A stretch of 64,000 bases of DNA from Asanoa siamensis (lineage in GTDB: Bacteria > Actinomycetota > Actinomycetes > Mycobacteriales > Micromonosporaceae). Of this stretch, positions 49,579 through 58,029 are shown one piece after another. The first letter of the stretch is position 1, and every line of letters starts with the position of its first letter. The notes under the pieces were generated by a model that was not told where the DNA came from, ran no database searches, and was given only the letters and a program-made list of their open reading frames with translations. The stretch lies in the NCBI RefSeq assembly GCF_016862555.1, contig NZ_BONE01000002.1:169366-233365 (forward strand), written 5' to 3'. The translations under genes and the position numbers were made by a program.

Positions 49579-50925
49579 CGCCACCCTGGCCTCGAGCCCG
49601 CGCGGCCGCATCGGGGCGAGCCGCAGGAAGCCGCCCGAGCCCTCGATGAGCACGGTCGCGATCGACAGCCCGAGCCCGGCGCCGTCGACGTTCTGGGTGT
49701 TGGGCGCCCGCCAGAACCGCCGGGTCGCCAGCCGGCACTGCTCGGCGGTCAGCCCCGGCCCGTCGTCGCGCACCGTGACCACCGCCCGGCCGCCCTGCGT
49801 GCCCACCGCGACCTCGACGTGCCCGCCGGCGCCCGCGAACTTCAGGCCGTTGTCGATCAACGCGTCCAGCGCCTGGTCGAGCGCGGTGTCGGCGGCGAGC
49901 GCGCAGACCGGCGTGGGCAGCACGGCGGCGGTCAGGGACACACCGCGCTGCACCGCGAGCGGCAGCCACGCGGCGACCCGCGCCTGGACCGAGGCGCCCA
50001 CGTCGACCACGATCGGCGGCGTCCGGTCCCACTCGGCGCGGGCCAGCGCGAGCAGGCTGTCCAGCACCCGGGTCAGCCGGTCCGACTCCTCCAGCGCCAG
50101 GTGGTGCTCGACCCGGTCGTCCGTCGGCAGCATGTCGCCCAGGCCCTCGACCCGCAGCCGCAGCACGGTCAGCGGGTTGCGCAACTGGTGGCTGGCGTGC
50201 GCGACGAACAGCCGCTGCCGTTCCAGGGCGTCGGAGACCGTGTCCGCCATCTCGTTGAAGCTCGTCGTGAGCCGGCGCAGCTCCGGCGGGCCGAGCGCGT
50301 GCGGCACGCGGGCGGTGCTGTCACCGGCGGTGATCTCGTGTACGGCGGTGTCCAGCGACAGCACGGGCCGCAGCACCCACTGGGCCAGCCGGACGGCCAC
50401 GAACATCGCGCCGGCCAGCGCCACCAGGCCCACGACGCCGAGCACCACCCAGGCGAACAGCATCGTGCCGCGGGCCCGCTCGGTCGACGAGATGGTCAGC
50501 ACGCTGCCGAGCACCGCGCCGCCCTCGTAGACCGGCACCGCCACCAGCAGCGGGGCCTCCCGCCAGGGCACGACGTTGACCGGCGCGCTGACCTGCCGCC
50601 CGGCGAGGGCCCCGCGCACGACGGCGTCGGTGTCGAGGCCTTCGCGCTGCCCGGCCCGCGTCACGACCTGCTTGTTCTGGTCGAAGACGATCACCGCGAT
50701 GCCGTACAGGTCGTGGTAGCGGTCGAGCTCCGCGGTGACCGGCTTCAGCTCGCCGTTGCGCATGGCGGGCGCGACCAGCGCGGCGAACCGGGTCGCGTCG
50801 GCCAGCCGGTCGGCGAGCAGCGCCTGCGTGGTGCGCCCGCTCATCACCAGCCCCAGCGGCACCTCCAGGGCCAGGAGGACCAGACAGAGCAGCAGCAGGT
50901 ACGTGGAGACGAGCCGGCGCCGCAC
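49534..50925 (-). CDS. two-component sensor histidine kinase
   Basis: A 463-residue membrane kinase. TM1 is LVSTYLLLLCLVLLALEVPLGLVM, an extracellular sensor region spans about residues 35-155, and TM2 is FAWVVLGVVGLVALAGAMFVAVRLA. A HAMP domain (LAQWVLRPVLSLDTAVHEITAGD) precedes the H-box AHASHQLRNPL with phospho-acceptor His246; ALIDNGLKFAG (N-box) and RDDGPGLTAEQ, GAGLGLSIATVL (G-boxes) complete the catalytic part. The stop is inside the TAXI gene end. Its partner regulator's stop is 1 bp before this start, so the two form an operon led by the regulator. Confidence 0.92.
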   Translation of the reverse strand: MRRRLVSTYLLLLCLVLLALEVPLGLVMSGRTTQALLADRLADATRFAALVAPAMRNGELKPVTAELDRYHDLYGIAVIVFDQNKQVVTRAGQREGLDTDAVVRGALAGRQVSAPVNVVPWREAPLLVAVPVYEGGAVLGSVLTISSTERARGTMLFAWVVLGVVGLVALAGAMFVAVRLAQWVLRPVLSLDTAVHEITAGDSTARVPHALGPPELRRLTTSFNEMADTVSDALERQRLFVAHASHQLRNPLTVLRLRVEGLGDMLPTDDRVEHHLALEESDRLTRVLDSLLALARAEWDRTPPIVVDVGASVQARVAAWLPLAVQRGVSLTAAVLPTPVCALAADTALDQALDALIDNGLKFAGAGGHVEVAVGTQGGRAVVTVRDDGPGLTAEQCRLATRRFWRAPNTQNVDGAGLGLSIATVLIEGSGGFLRLAPMRPRGLEARVALRLHRAEVPGGTRV

Positions 50926-50926
50926 G

Positions 50927-51595
50927 TCACTCGGCCTGGAGCTCGGCCTGGAGCCGGTAACCGACGCCGCGCACGGTGCGGACCAGGTCGGGGTGGCCGA
51001 GCTTGGCCCGCAGGGAGGCGATGTGCACCTCCAGCGTATGCCGGCCCGACCAGGTGGTCTGCCACACGTCGAGCAGGATCCGCTCGCGGGTGACGGCGAC
51101 CCCGGGCTGGCGGGCGAGCGAGGCCAGGATGTCGAACTCCTTGCGGGTCAACGTGACCGGCTTGGCGTCGACGCTGACCTCGCGGGCCGTGAAGTCGATC
51201 CGCAGCGGCCCGATCTCGCGGGTCTGCCGCGCGGCGACACCGCGGGCGGCCCGCCGCAGCAGCGCCTCGATCCGGAGCTGGAGCTCGGCCATCGAGAACG
51301 GCTTGACCACGTAGTCGTCGGCGCCGACCCGGAACCCGTTGACCTTGTCGCGCTCGTCGGAGCGGGCGGTCACGGCGATGATGGCCAGATTGTCGTCCCT
51401 GTTCCGTAACGCCCGGCACACGTCGATGCCGTCGCCGTCGGGCAGGCTGAGGTCGAGCAGCACCAGGTCGCAGGGCGCGGCCTCGACCGCGGCTTTCGCG
51501 GTCGCGGCGTGCTCCACCTGATAGCCACGGCGCACCAGCATCGACTTCATGACCGACGCCACCCGCAGGTCGTCCTCGACGAGCAGAATGCGCAT
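50927..51595 (-). CDS. OmpR-family response regulator
   Basis: A 222-residue two-domain regulator. Receiver: MRILLVEDDLRVASVMK, LVLLDLSLPDGDG with phospho-acceptor Asp48, AVTARSDERDKVNGFRVGADDYVVKPFSMAEL with the switch Thr and Lys. Winged helix: PVTLTRKEFDILASLARQPGVAVTRERILLDVW ... RHTLEVHIASLRAKLGH ... VRTVRGVGYRL. DNA-binding transcription factor paired with the histidine kinase that follows directly. GGAG precedes the ATG. Targets may include the nearby TAXI gene. Confidence 0.93.
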   Translation of the reverse strand: MRILLVEDDLRVASVMKSMLVRRGYQVEHAATAKAAVEAAPCDLVLLDLSLPDGDGIDVCRALRNRDDNLAIIAVTARSDERDKVNGFRVGADDYVVKPFSMAELQLRIEALLRRAARGVAARQTREIGPLRIDFTAREVSVDAKPVTLTRKEFDILASLARQPGVAVTRERILLDVWQTTWSGRHTLEVHIASLRAKLGHPDLVRTVRGVGYRLQAELQAE

Positions 51596-51744
51596 GGCTC
51601 CGCTCCCTCCCCAGGACGATTTCCGCGCATCGTACCGGTGATAAAAGGGAGTCGAACAGGCGCGGACGTGGCAGCGAAGCGCAGCGAATGACCGCAGAGC
51701 GGGTGGCCGCGGCAGCGGCCAGGTGCGCGAGGACCCTCGAACAA

Positions 51745-51768
51745 GGTGTCCGGCGGGAGCGACGGTCG
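51745..51768 (+). repeat. dispersed intergenic repeat, copy 2
   Basis: 24 bp identical (on opposite strands) to 1,928-1,951, starting GGTGTCCGGCGGGAGCGACG. It lies between the response regulator and tRNA-Pro. Confidence 0.75.
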
Positions 51769-51883
51769 TGCCCCCGACGGACCCGGGCAATAGGTTTTGG
51801 CTGTTTTGTCCGTCACCCGCCCTACAGGAACGGGACGCCGGGCGCGGACAGTGCGCGGCTACCGCATAGACTTCGGTTCGCCA

Positions 51884-51957
51884 CGGGGTGTGGCGCAGCT
51901 TGGTAGCGCACTCGCTTTGGGAGCGAGGGGCCGTGGGTTCAAATCCCGCCACCCCGA
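51884..51957 (+). tRNA. tRNA-Pro (TGG)
   Basis: A 74-nt gene: acceptor CGGGGTG/CACCCCG, D-arm GCGCAGCTTGGTAGCGC, anticodon stem-loop CTCGCTTTGGGAGCGAG with anticodon TGG, T-arm GTGGGTTCAAATCCCGC, discriminator A. No encoded CCA. The intact gene is not disrupted by any element here. Confidence 0.95.
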
Positions 51958-52041
51958 CTGGGACCACCGGGGATGGTCCAGCTCGTCGCGCCTACACTCG
52001 ATGGGCTGAACACCCCAAGACATTTTCCGAGGAGTACGCCT

Positions 52042-53376
52042 GTGAAGAGCACCGTCGAGACCCTGAGCCCGACCCGGGTGCGGCTCGCCATCGAGGTGCC
52101 GTTCGTCGAGCTCGAGCCGAGCCTGCGCAAGGCGTACCGGGAGATCGCCCAGCAGGTGACCGTGCCCGGTTTCCGTAAGGGCAAGGTGCCGTCGGCCGTC
52201 ATCGACCAGCGGGTCGGCCGTGGCGCCGTGCTCAACGAGGCCGTCCAGGAGGCGATCCCGGAGAACATCGTCGCCGCCGTCCGGGAGCACGACGTGAAGA
52301 CGCTGGGCCGCCCCGAGGTGGAGATCACCGGGTTCGGCGACGGCGAGCCGTTGAAGTTCACCGCCGAGATCGACGTCCGGCCCGAGATCACGCTGCCCGA
52401 CCTGACCACCATCGAGGTGACGGTCGACGAGCTGCAGATCGGCGACAACGAGATCGACAGCCAGGTCGAGGCGCTGCGCGAGCGGTTCGCGACGCTCAAG
52501 ACGGTCGAGCGGCCGGCGCAGGACGACGACTACGTCCAGATCGACATGAAGGCCACCGTCGACGGCGAAGAGGTGCCGGGCGGCTCCGCCACCAACATCT
52601 CCCACGAGGTCGGCAGCAAGCAGCTGCTCCCGGGCCTCGACGAGGTGCTGGTCGGCCTCTCCGCGGGCGACGAGACCTCGTTCAGCACGCAGCTCGTCGG
52701 CGGCGACTTCGCCGGCCGCGACGCCGACGTCGCGGTCACCGTGCGCACCGTCAAGGAGAAGCAGCTCCCGGCGCTGGACGACGAGTTCGCCCAGCTCGCC
52801 AGCGAGTTCGACACCCTCGACGAGCTGCGCGAGGACCTGCGCAAGCGGGTCACCCAGGGCAAGCAGGTCGAGCAGATCTACGCGGCCCGGGACAAGGCGC
52901 TCAAGCAGGTCGTCGAGGCCGCCGAGGTGCCGGCGCCGGAAGGCGTGGTGAAGGAGGAGGTCGACCACCGCAAGCAGGCGATGGCCGACCAGCTCGAGCG
53001 CATCGGCGCCTCGTTCGAGGAATACCTCGCCGCCGAGGAGAAGACCGAGGAGGAGATCGACACCGAGCTGGCCGACGCGGCCACCGAGGGCGTCAAGATC
53101 CAGCTCGTGCTCGACACCCTCGCCGACGCCGAGGACGTGCAGGTCTCCGACGACGAGTTCGGCCACGAGATCATGCACCGCGCGCAGCGCGCCGGGATGC
53201 AGCCGCAGCAGTACTACGACCAGCTCGTCCGCTCGGGTGCCGCCGGCGCGGTGTTCGGCGACGTCCGGCGCGGCAAGGCGCTGACGCTGGTGATGGAGCG
53301 GGTCAAGATCACCGACTCGGCCGGCAACCCGATCAGCCTGGACCAGGTGCGCGAGGTCACCGAGCACAACCACTGA
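52042..53376 (+). CDS. tig: trigger factor
   Basis: A 444-residue ribosome-associated chaperone and peptidyl-prolyl isomerase. The N-terminal ribosome-binding domain contains the family signature (VPGFRKGKVPSAVIDQRVG, a GFRxGxxP loop), the central FKBP domain is short (PAQDDDYVQIDMKATVDGEEVPGG ... GLDEVLVGLSAGDETSFSTQL), and a helical C-terminal region ends EVTEHNH. GTG 52042 with GGAG eight bases upstream. Followed by clpP1, as is normal in actinobacteria. Confidence 0.97.
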   Translation: MKSTVETLSPTRVRLAIEVPFVELEPSLRKAYREIAQQVTVPGFRKGKVPSAVIDQRVGRGAVLNEAVQEAIPENIVAAVREHDVKTLGRPEVEITGFGDGEPLKFTAEIDVRPEITLPDLTTIEVTVDELQIGDNEIDSQVEALRERFATLKTVERPAQDDDYVQIDMKATVDGEEVPGGSATNISHEVGSKQLLPGLDEVLVGLSAGDETSFSTQLVGGDFAGRDADVAVTVRTVKEKQLPALDDEFAQLASEFDTLDELREDLRKRVTQGKQVEQIYAARDKALKQVVEAAEVPAPEGVVKEEVDHRKQAMADQLERIGASFEEYLAAEEKTEEEIDTELADAATEGVKIQLVLDTLADAEDVQVSDDEFGHEIMHRAQRAGMQPQQYYDQLVRSGAAGAVFGDVRRGKALTLVMERVKITDSAGNPISLDQVREVTEHNH

Positions 53377-53379
53377 GTC

Positions 53380-53393
53380 CGCCCTGAGCGAAC
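53380..53393 (-). promoter_or_regulatory. ClgR-type operator upstream of clpP1P2
   Basis: On the minus strand, GTTCGCTCAGGGCG: the GTTCGC-N5-GCG ClgR box of Streptomyces and also CGCYNANRGCG of Corynebacterium ClgR. It lies four bases after the tig stop and about 135 bp before clpP1, as expected for ClgR activation of clpP1P2. Part of a short dyad that may also end tig transcription. Confidence 0.65.
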
Positions 53394-53528
53394 ACGCTCT
53401 CGGGCGGGAAGTCAGTGCCGTGGCTTGCGGTTAATGTCGGGCGTAAGCACTACGGTCCTCAGGCTCCGGGACGCCCGGCGGCATCCCGAAGCCTTGCGGT
53501 CACGAACGGAAACGAGCGAGAGGCTGCC

Positions 53529-54170
53529 ATGACCGATCTGCATATTCCAGCGACGCCCATCCGGGCGCACGAGGCGCGCGGCGACCAGCTCGCCGGCGGG
53601 CTCGACGACTCGGTCTACAACCGGCTGCTCAAGGAGCGCATCATCTTCCTGGGCAGTGAGGTTACCGACCAGGTGGCCAACCGCATCTGTGCGCAGCTGC
53701 TGCTGCTGGCCGCGGAGGACCCGGGCCGGGACATCAACCTGTGGATCAACTCGCCGGGTGGCTCCGTCTACTCCGGCATGGCGATCTACGACACGATGCA
53801 GTTCATCGACAACGACGTCTCCACGGTCGCGATGGGCATGGCCGCTTCCATGGGCCAGCTCCTGCTCTGCGCCGGCACCAAGGGCAAGCGCTACGCCCTG
53901 CCGCACGCGCGGATCATGATGCACCAGCCGTCCGGCGGCATGGGCGGCACCGCGTCCGACATCGCGATCCAGGCCGAGCAGATGCTCTACACCAAGCGGA
54001 TGTTCCAGGAGCGGGTCGCCTTCCACACCGGCCAGTCGCAGGACCAGATCGAGGCCGACTCCGACCGCGACCGCTGGTTCACGGCGCAGGAGGCCAAGGA
54101 CTACGGATTCATCGACAAGGTGATCACCGGAGCCGCACAGGTTCCGGAAGGCGCCGGGACTCTGGGCTGA
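53529..54170 (+). CDS. clpP1: ATP-dependent Clp protease proteolytic subunit ClpP1
   Basis: A 213-residue serine peptidase that forms the proteolytic chamber of the Clp machine. [11 protein letters not shown] has nucleophile Ser107, [13 protein letters not shown] has His132, and the Asp is in [10 protein letters not shown]. The N-terminal segment (residues 1-25) is the usual propeptide/axial region. GAGAGG lies near the ATG. It is co-transcribed with clpP2, 11 bp after its stop. Actinobacterial ClpP1 and ClpP2 form mixed rings. Confidence 0.96.
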   Translation: MTDLHIPATPIRAHEARGDQLAGGLDDSVYNRLLKERIIFLGSEVTDQVANRICAQLLLLAAEDPGRDINLWINSPGGSVYSGMAIYDTMQFIDNDVSTVAMGMAASMGQLLLCAGTKGKRYALPHARIMMHQPSGGMGGTASDIAIQAEQMLYTKRMFQERVAFHTGQSQDQIEADSDRDRWFTAQEAKDYGFIDKVITGAAQVPEGAGTLG

Positions 54171-54181
54171 GGAGGCCAACC

Positions 54182-54844
54182 ATGACTGATCTGACGCTGC
54201 CTCCGCAGTTCGCTCCGGTGCACAACCGCTACGTGCTGCCCTCGTTCGTCGAGCGCACCTCGTACGGCATCAAGGAGTCGAACCCCTACAACAAGCTGTT
54301 CGAGGACCGCATCATCTTCCTCGGCGTCCAGGTCGACGACGCGTCGGCCAACGACGTGATGGCACAGCTGTTGACGCTCGAGGGCACCGACCCCGACCGC
54401 GACATCATCATGTACATCAACTCGCCCGGTGGCTCCTTCACCGCGATGACGGCGATCTACGACACCATGCAGTACGTCCGTCCGGACATCCAGACGGTCT
54501 GCCTGGGTCAGGCGGCCTCGGCCGCGGCCGTGCTGCTCGGTGCCGGCACCCCGGGCAAGCGGATGGCGCTGCCGAACTCGCGGATCATCATCCACCAGCC
54601 GGCCACCGAGGGCGGCTACGGGCAGGGCTCCGACATCGAGATCCAGGCGCGGGAGATCCTGCGCATGCGGTCGCAGATGGAGGAGATCATCTCCCGGCAC
54701 TCGGGCCGGCCGCGCGAGCAGGTCTCCCGGGACGTCGACCGTGACAAGATCATGACGGCCGACGAAGCGCGCGAGTACGGGTTGGTCGACACGATCCTCA
54801 CCAGCCGCAAGAAGGGCCTGCTGGCGGCCGCCGCGGCGAGCTGA
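54182..54844 (+). CDS. clpP2: ATP-dependent Clp protease proteolytic subunit ClpP2
   Basis: A 220-residue second ClpP. GQAASAAAVLLGAG has nucleophile Ser113 and RIIIHQPATEGGYGQGSDIEIQ has His138, with an Asp in REQVSRDVDRD. The N-terminal 30 residues (FVERTSYGIKESNPYNKLFEDRIIFLG) are typical of ClpP2. GGAGG seven bases before ATG. It pairs with ClpP1 to make the active complex used by ClpX. Confidence 0.96.
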   Translation: MTDLTLPPQFAPVHNRYVLPSFVERTSYGIKESNPYNKLFEDRIIFLGVQVDDASANDVMAQLLTLEGTDPDRDIIMYINSPGGSFTAMTAIYDTMQYVRPDIQTVCLGQAASAAAVLLGAGTPGKRMALPNSRIIIHQPATEGGYGQGSDIEIQAREILRMRSQMEEIISRHSGRPREQVSRDVDRDKIMTADEAREYGLVDTILTSRKKGLLAAAAAS

Positions 54845-54861
54845 CAACGCGGTGTTGTCAG
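54841..54861. terminator. hairpin between clpP2 and clpX
   Basis: A perfect 8-bp inverted repeat CTGACAAC / GTTGTCAG with a 5-base loop, overlapping the clpP2 stop. It could attenuate read-through into clpX, whose GTG lies 145 bp further on. Confidence 0.5.
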
Positions 54862-55005
54862 GGATCGGCCGGGTCTGGTTACACTGGCTGGTCCCTGACA
54901 CACCCATTTTGGGGGTCGGAGATAACGCCCCCAGCGGGTAACGTCGAGTTTGCACACAACCCCGGAGGCGGTCCGCCGCGGCCGACGAGCGCAGGGAGAA
55001 CGTAG

Positions 55006-56289
55006 GTGGCACGGATCGGAGACGGTGGCGACCTACTCAAGTGCTCCTTCTGCGGTAAATCGCAGAAGCAGGTCAAGAAGCTGATCGCAGGCCCCGGGGT
55101 CTACATCTGCGACGAGTGCATCGACCTCTGCAACGAGATCATCGAAGAGGAGCTGGCCGAGTCCGGCGAGGTGAAGTGGGAAGAGCTTCCCAAGCCGATG
55201 GAGATCTACCAGTTCCTGAACCAATACGTGGTGGGTCAGGACCAGGCCAAGAAGGCGCTCTCCGTCGCCGTCTACAACCACTACAAGCGGATCCAGGCTG
55301 AGTCCCACACGTCGGGCACCGACGCTGTCGAGGTCGCCAAGTCCAACATCATGCTCATCGGCCCCACGGGCTGCGGCAAGACGCACCTGGCCCAGACGCT
55401 GGCCCGGATGCTCAACGTGCCGTTCGCGATCGCCGACGCGACCGCGCTGACCGAGGCCGGCTACGTCGGTGAGGATGTGGAAAACATCCTGCTGAAGCTC
55501 ATCCAGGCCGCCGACTACGACATCAAGCGCGCCGAGACGGGCATCATCTACATCGACGAGGTCGACAAGATCGCCCGCAAGTCGGAGAACCCGTCGATCA
55601 CGCGCGACGTCTCCGGCGAGGGTGTCCAGCAGGCCCTGCTCAAGATCCTCGAGGGTACGGTCGCCAACGTCCCGCCGCAGGGCGGTCGCAAGCACCCGCA
55701 CCAGGAGTTCATCCAGATCGACACCACCAACGTGCTGTTCATCTGCGGTGGTGCCTTCGCCGGCCTCGACCGGATCATCGAGGCCCGCACCGGCCAGGGC
55801 GGCACCGGCTTCGGCGCCCGACTACGCGCGGTCTCCGAGCGCAAGACCGACGACGTGTTCGGTCAGGTCATGCCGGAGGACATGCTCAAGTTCGGCCTGA
55901 TCCCCGAGTTCATCGGCCGCCTCCCGGTGATCACCAACGTCCGGTCGCTCGACCGCGAGGCGCTGGTCAAGATCCTGACTGAGCCGCGCAACGCGCTCGT
56001 CCGGCAATACCAGCGGCTGTTCGAGCTCGACGGCGTCGAGCTCGAGTTCGAGCCGGCCGCGCTCGAGGCCATCGCCGACCAGGCGATGCTCCGCGGCACC
56101 GGCGCCCGCGGCCTGCGGGCCATCCTCGAAGAGGTCCTCCTCTCCGTGATGTACGAGGTGCCCAGCAACCCCGACGCCGCCCGCGTCCTGATCACCCGCG
56201 GGGTGGTCATGGAAAACGTCAACCCGACGATCGTGCCCCGCGAGTTCGCCGGCCGCCGCCGGCGGGACCGCGAGGAGAAGTCGGCCTGA
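55006..56289 (+). CDS. clpX: ATP-dependent Clp protease ATP-binding subunit ClpX
   Basis: A 427-residue AAA+ unfoldase that feeds tagged proteins into ClpP1P2. The N-terminal zinc-binding domain has Cys13, Cys16, Cys35 and Cys38; Walker A is [11 protein letters not shown] with Lys125; Walker B is [11 protein letters not shown]; the sensor and RKH-type pore region follow ([13 protein letters not shown]). GTG start with GGGAGA upstream. The following hydrolase starts 4 bases after the stop. Confidence 0.97.
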   Translation: MARIGDGGDLLKCSFCGKSQKQVKKLIAGPGVYICDECIDLCNEIIEEELAESGEVKWEELPKPMEIYQFLNQYVVGQDQAKKALSVAVYNHYKRIQAESHTSGTDAVEVAKSNIMLIGPTGCGKTHLAQTLARMLNVPFAIADATALTEAGYVGEDVENILLKLIQAADYDIKRAETGIIYIDEVDKIARKSENPSITRDVSGEGVQQALLKILEGTVANVPPQGGRKHPHQEFIQIDTTNVLFICGGAFAGLDRIIEARTGQGGTGFGARLRAVSERKTDDVFGQVMPEDMLKFGLIPEFIGRLPVITNVRSLDREALVKILTEPRNALVRQYQRLFELDGVELEFEPAALEAIADQAMLRGTGARGLRAILEEVLLSVMYEVPSNPDAARVLITRGVVMENVNPTIVPREFAGRRRRDREEKSA

Positions 56290-56293
56290 CGCC

Positions 56294-57103
56294 GTGCGCG
56301 TCGCGGTCTGCCAGCTCAACGCCCGGGACGACCGCGCCGAGAACCTGAAGGTGGCGCGCTCGCTGCTGGAACGCGCCGCGTCGCTCGGCGCCGACGTCGC
56401 GGTGCTGCCGGAATACACCGACTACCTCGGCCCGTCGTCGGGCCTGCCGGCGCCCGAGCCGGTCGACGGCGAGTACGGTTCCTTCTTCTCGACCGCCGCC
56501 CGTGAGCTGGGGATGTGGGTCCACGCGGGCTCGTTCCACGAGACCGGGCCGACGCCGCAGCACTCCTACAACACGTCGTTGCTGTTCGACCGCTCCGGCT
56601 CCCTCGCGGCGATGTACCGGAAGATCCACCTGTACGACGTGGACATCCCCGGCAAGGTGTCCTACCTCGAGTCGGCCACGATCGCGCCCGGCACCACGAC
56701 CTCGGTGGCCACGGTCGAGGGTGTGCCGTTCGGCCTGACGATCTGCTACGACCTGCGCTTCCCGGAGCTCTACCGCTCGCTGGCCCGCGACAGCGCCGCG
56801 CAGGTGCTGGTGGTGCCGGCGGCCTTCATGCTGCACACGGGCCGCGACCACTGGGAGGTCCTGCTCCGCGCGCGGGCGGTCGAGAACCAGTGCTACGTGA
56901 TCGCGGCGGGCCAGATCGGCGACCACGAGCCGGGCCGCTCGTGCTTCGGCCGCTCAATGATCATCGACCCGTGGGGCACGGTGGTGGCGCAGGCACCCGA
57001 CGAGGTGACGGTGATCGCGGCCGACCTGGACCTGTCCCGGCTCGCCCGCATCCGCCGGGAGTTGCCGTCGCTGGCGAACAGCCGGCCGTTCGACGTGGGC
57101 TGA
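56294..57103 (+). CDS. carbon-nitrogen hydrolase (nitrilase superfamily)
   Basis: A 269-residue cytoplasmic hydrolase with the complete Glu-Lys-Cys triad: Glu40 (LPEYTDYLG), Lys110 (MYRKIHLYD) and Cys151 (LTICYDLRFPELYR). The AxD/RxPELYR combination fits omega-amidase/Nit-type enzymes that hydrolyse deaminated amides (for example deaminated glutathione or alpha-ketoglutaramate). GTG start, four bases after clpX, suggesting read-through from clpX. Confidence 0.88.
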   Translation: MRVAVCQLNARDDRAENLKVARSLLERAASLGADVAVLPEYTDYLGPSSGLPAPEPVDGEYGSFFSTAARELGMWVHAGSFHETGPTPQHSYNTSLLFDRSGSLAAMYRKIHLYDVDIPGKVSYLESATIAPGTTTSVATVEGVPFGLTICYDLRFPELYRSLARDSAAQVLVVPAAFMLHTGRDHWEVLLRARAVENQCYVIAAGQIGDHEPGRSCFGRSMIIDPWGTVVAQAPDEVTVIAADLDLSRLARIRRELPSLANSRPFDVG

Positions 57104-57105
57104 GG

Positions 57106-58029
57106 TTGGGGTCTCGCTTCGACGAGCACGAACGCGCCCAGTGGTCGGGTCGTGCGATCGCTTATCGCGACAGCCTGGCCGCGCTGTGCGCGGGACCGGC
57201 GTCGGCACTCCTGGACGCCGCGGGCCTCCCGCCCGCTGTCGCGGGGTCTGGGGCCGCGGCACTTTCGGCCGGCGTCGCGGGGTCCGGGTCTGGCGCTGCC
57301 GGGCTTTCGCCCGGTGCCGCGGGAGTCGGGTCGGGTGCCGCTGTGCTCGACGTCGGGACCGGGACCGGGACCGTCGCGGAGTTGGCCGTCGCGCGCGGTG
57401 CGTCGGTGGTCGCGGTCGACGCCGAACCCAGCATGGTCGCGCTGGCGCGCCGACGCGTCCCCGGCCTCGACGCGCGCGTCGCAGTGCTGCCCGATCTGCC
57501 CTTCGCGGACGCGTCCTTCGACGCCGCCGTCGCCAACTTCGTCCTCAACCACGTCGGCGATCCCCTCGCGGCCCTGCGCGAGATCCGCCGGGTCGTGCGG
57601 CCCGGCGGACGGCTGGCGGTCACGGTGTGGCCACATCCGCCGCCGGTGGCGCAGGGGCTGTGGCACGAGATCTTCGCCGCCGCCGGCGCGGTGCGCCCGC
57701 CCGACCTGCCCCGCCTCGAGGCCGCCGACGACTTCCCCCGCACCGTCGACGGCCTGTGTGGACTGCTGCGCCTCTCCGGCCTCGCGGACGTCCACGGCGC
57801 GGAGGTCGCCTGGACCCACGACACCGACGCGGAAGCGTGGTGGAACGGCCCCGCCGCCGGAATCGGTGCGACCGGCGCCGTCCTGTCGGCCCAGGACGGG
57901 CCCACCCGGCAGCGGGTCCGCGCGCACTTCGACCGGCTGACGGCGCCGTTCGCGCGGGGCGGCCGGCTCGCGCTGCCGACACGAGCCGTCCTCGCCCACG
58001 GACGGGTCACTTCACCGAGCCCCGCATGA
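57106..58029 (+). CDS. SAM-dependent class I methyltransferase with low-complexity insert
   Basis: A 307-residue SAM methyltransferase: AVLDVGTGTGTVAELAVARGA (motif I), VVAVDAEPSMVALARRR, LPDLPFADASFDAAVANFVLNHVGDPLAAL (motif IV/post-IV), RRVVRPGGRLAVTVWP. Acceptor unknown; GT-like and quinone-type families look alike. About 35 residues of Gly/Ala/Ser (AGSGAAALSAGVAGS and repeats) lie just before motif I, coded by imperfect repeats of about 36 bp. TTG start two bases after the nitrilase stop; GAGG overlaps. Convergent with the ABC permease (23-bp overlap). Confidence 0.8.
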   Translation: MGSRFDEHERAQWSGRAIAYRDSLAALCAGPASALLDAAGLPPAVAGSGAAALSAGVAGSGSGAAGLSPGAAGVGSGAAVLDVGTGTGTVAELAVARGASVVAVDAEPSMVALARRRVPGLDARVAVLPDLPFADASFDAAVANFVLNHVGDPLAALREIRRVVRPGGRLAVTVWPHPPPVAQGLWHEIFAAAGAVRPPDLPRLEAADDFPRTVDGLCGLLRLSGLADVHGAEVAWTHDTDAEAWWNGPAAGIGATGAVLSAQDGPTRQRVRAHFDRLTAPFARGGRLALPTRAVLAHGRVTSPSPA

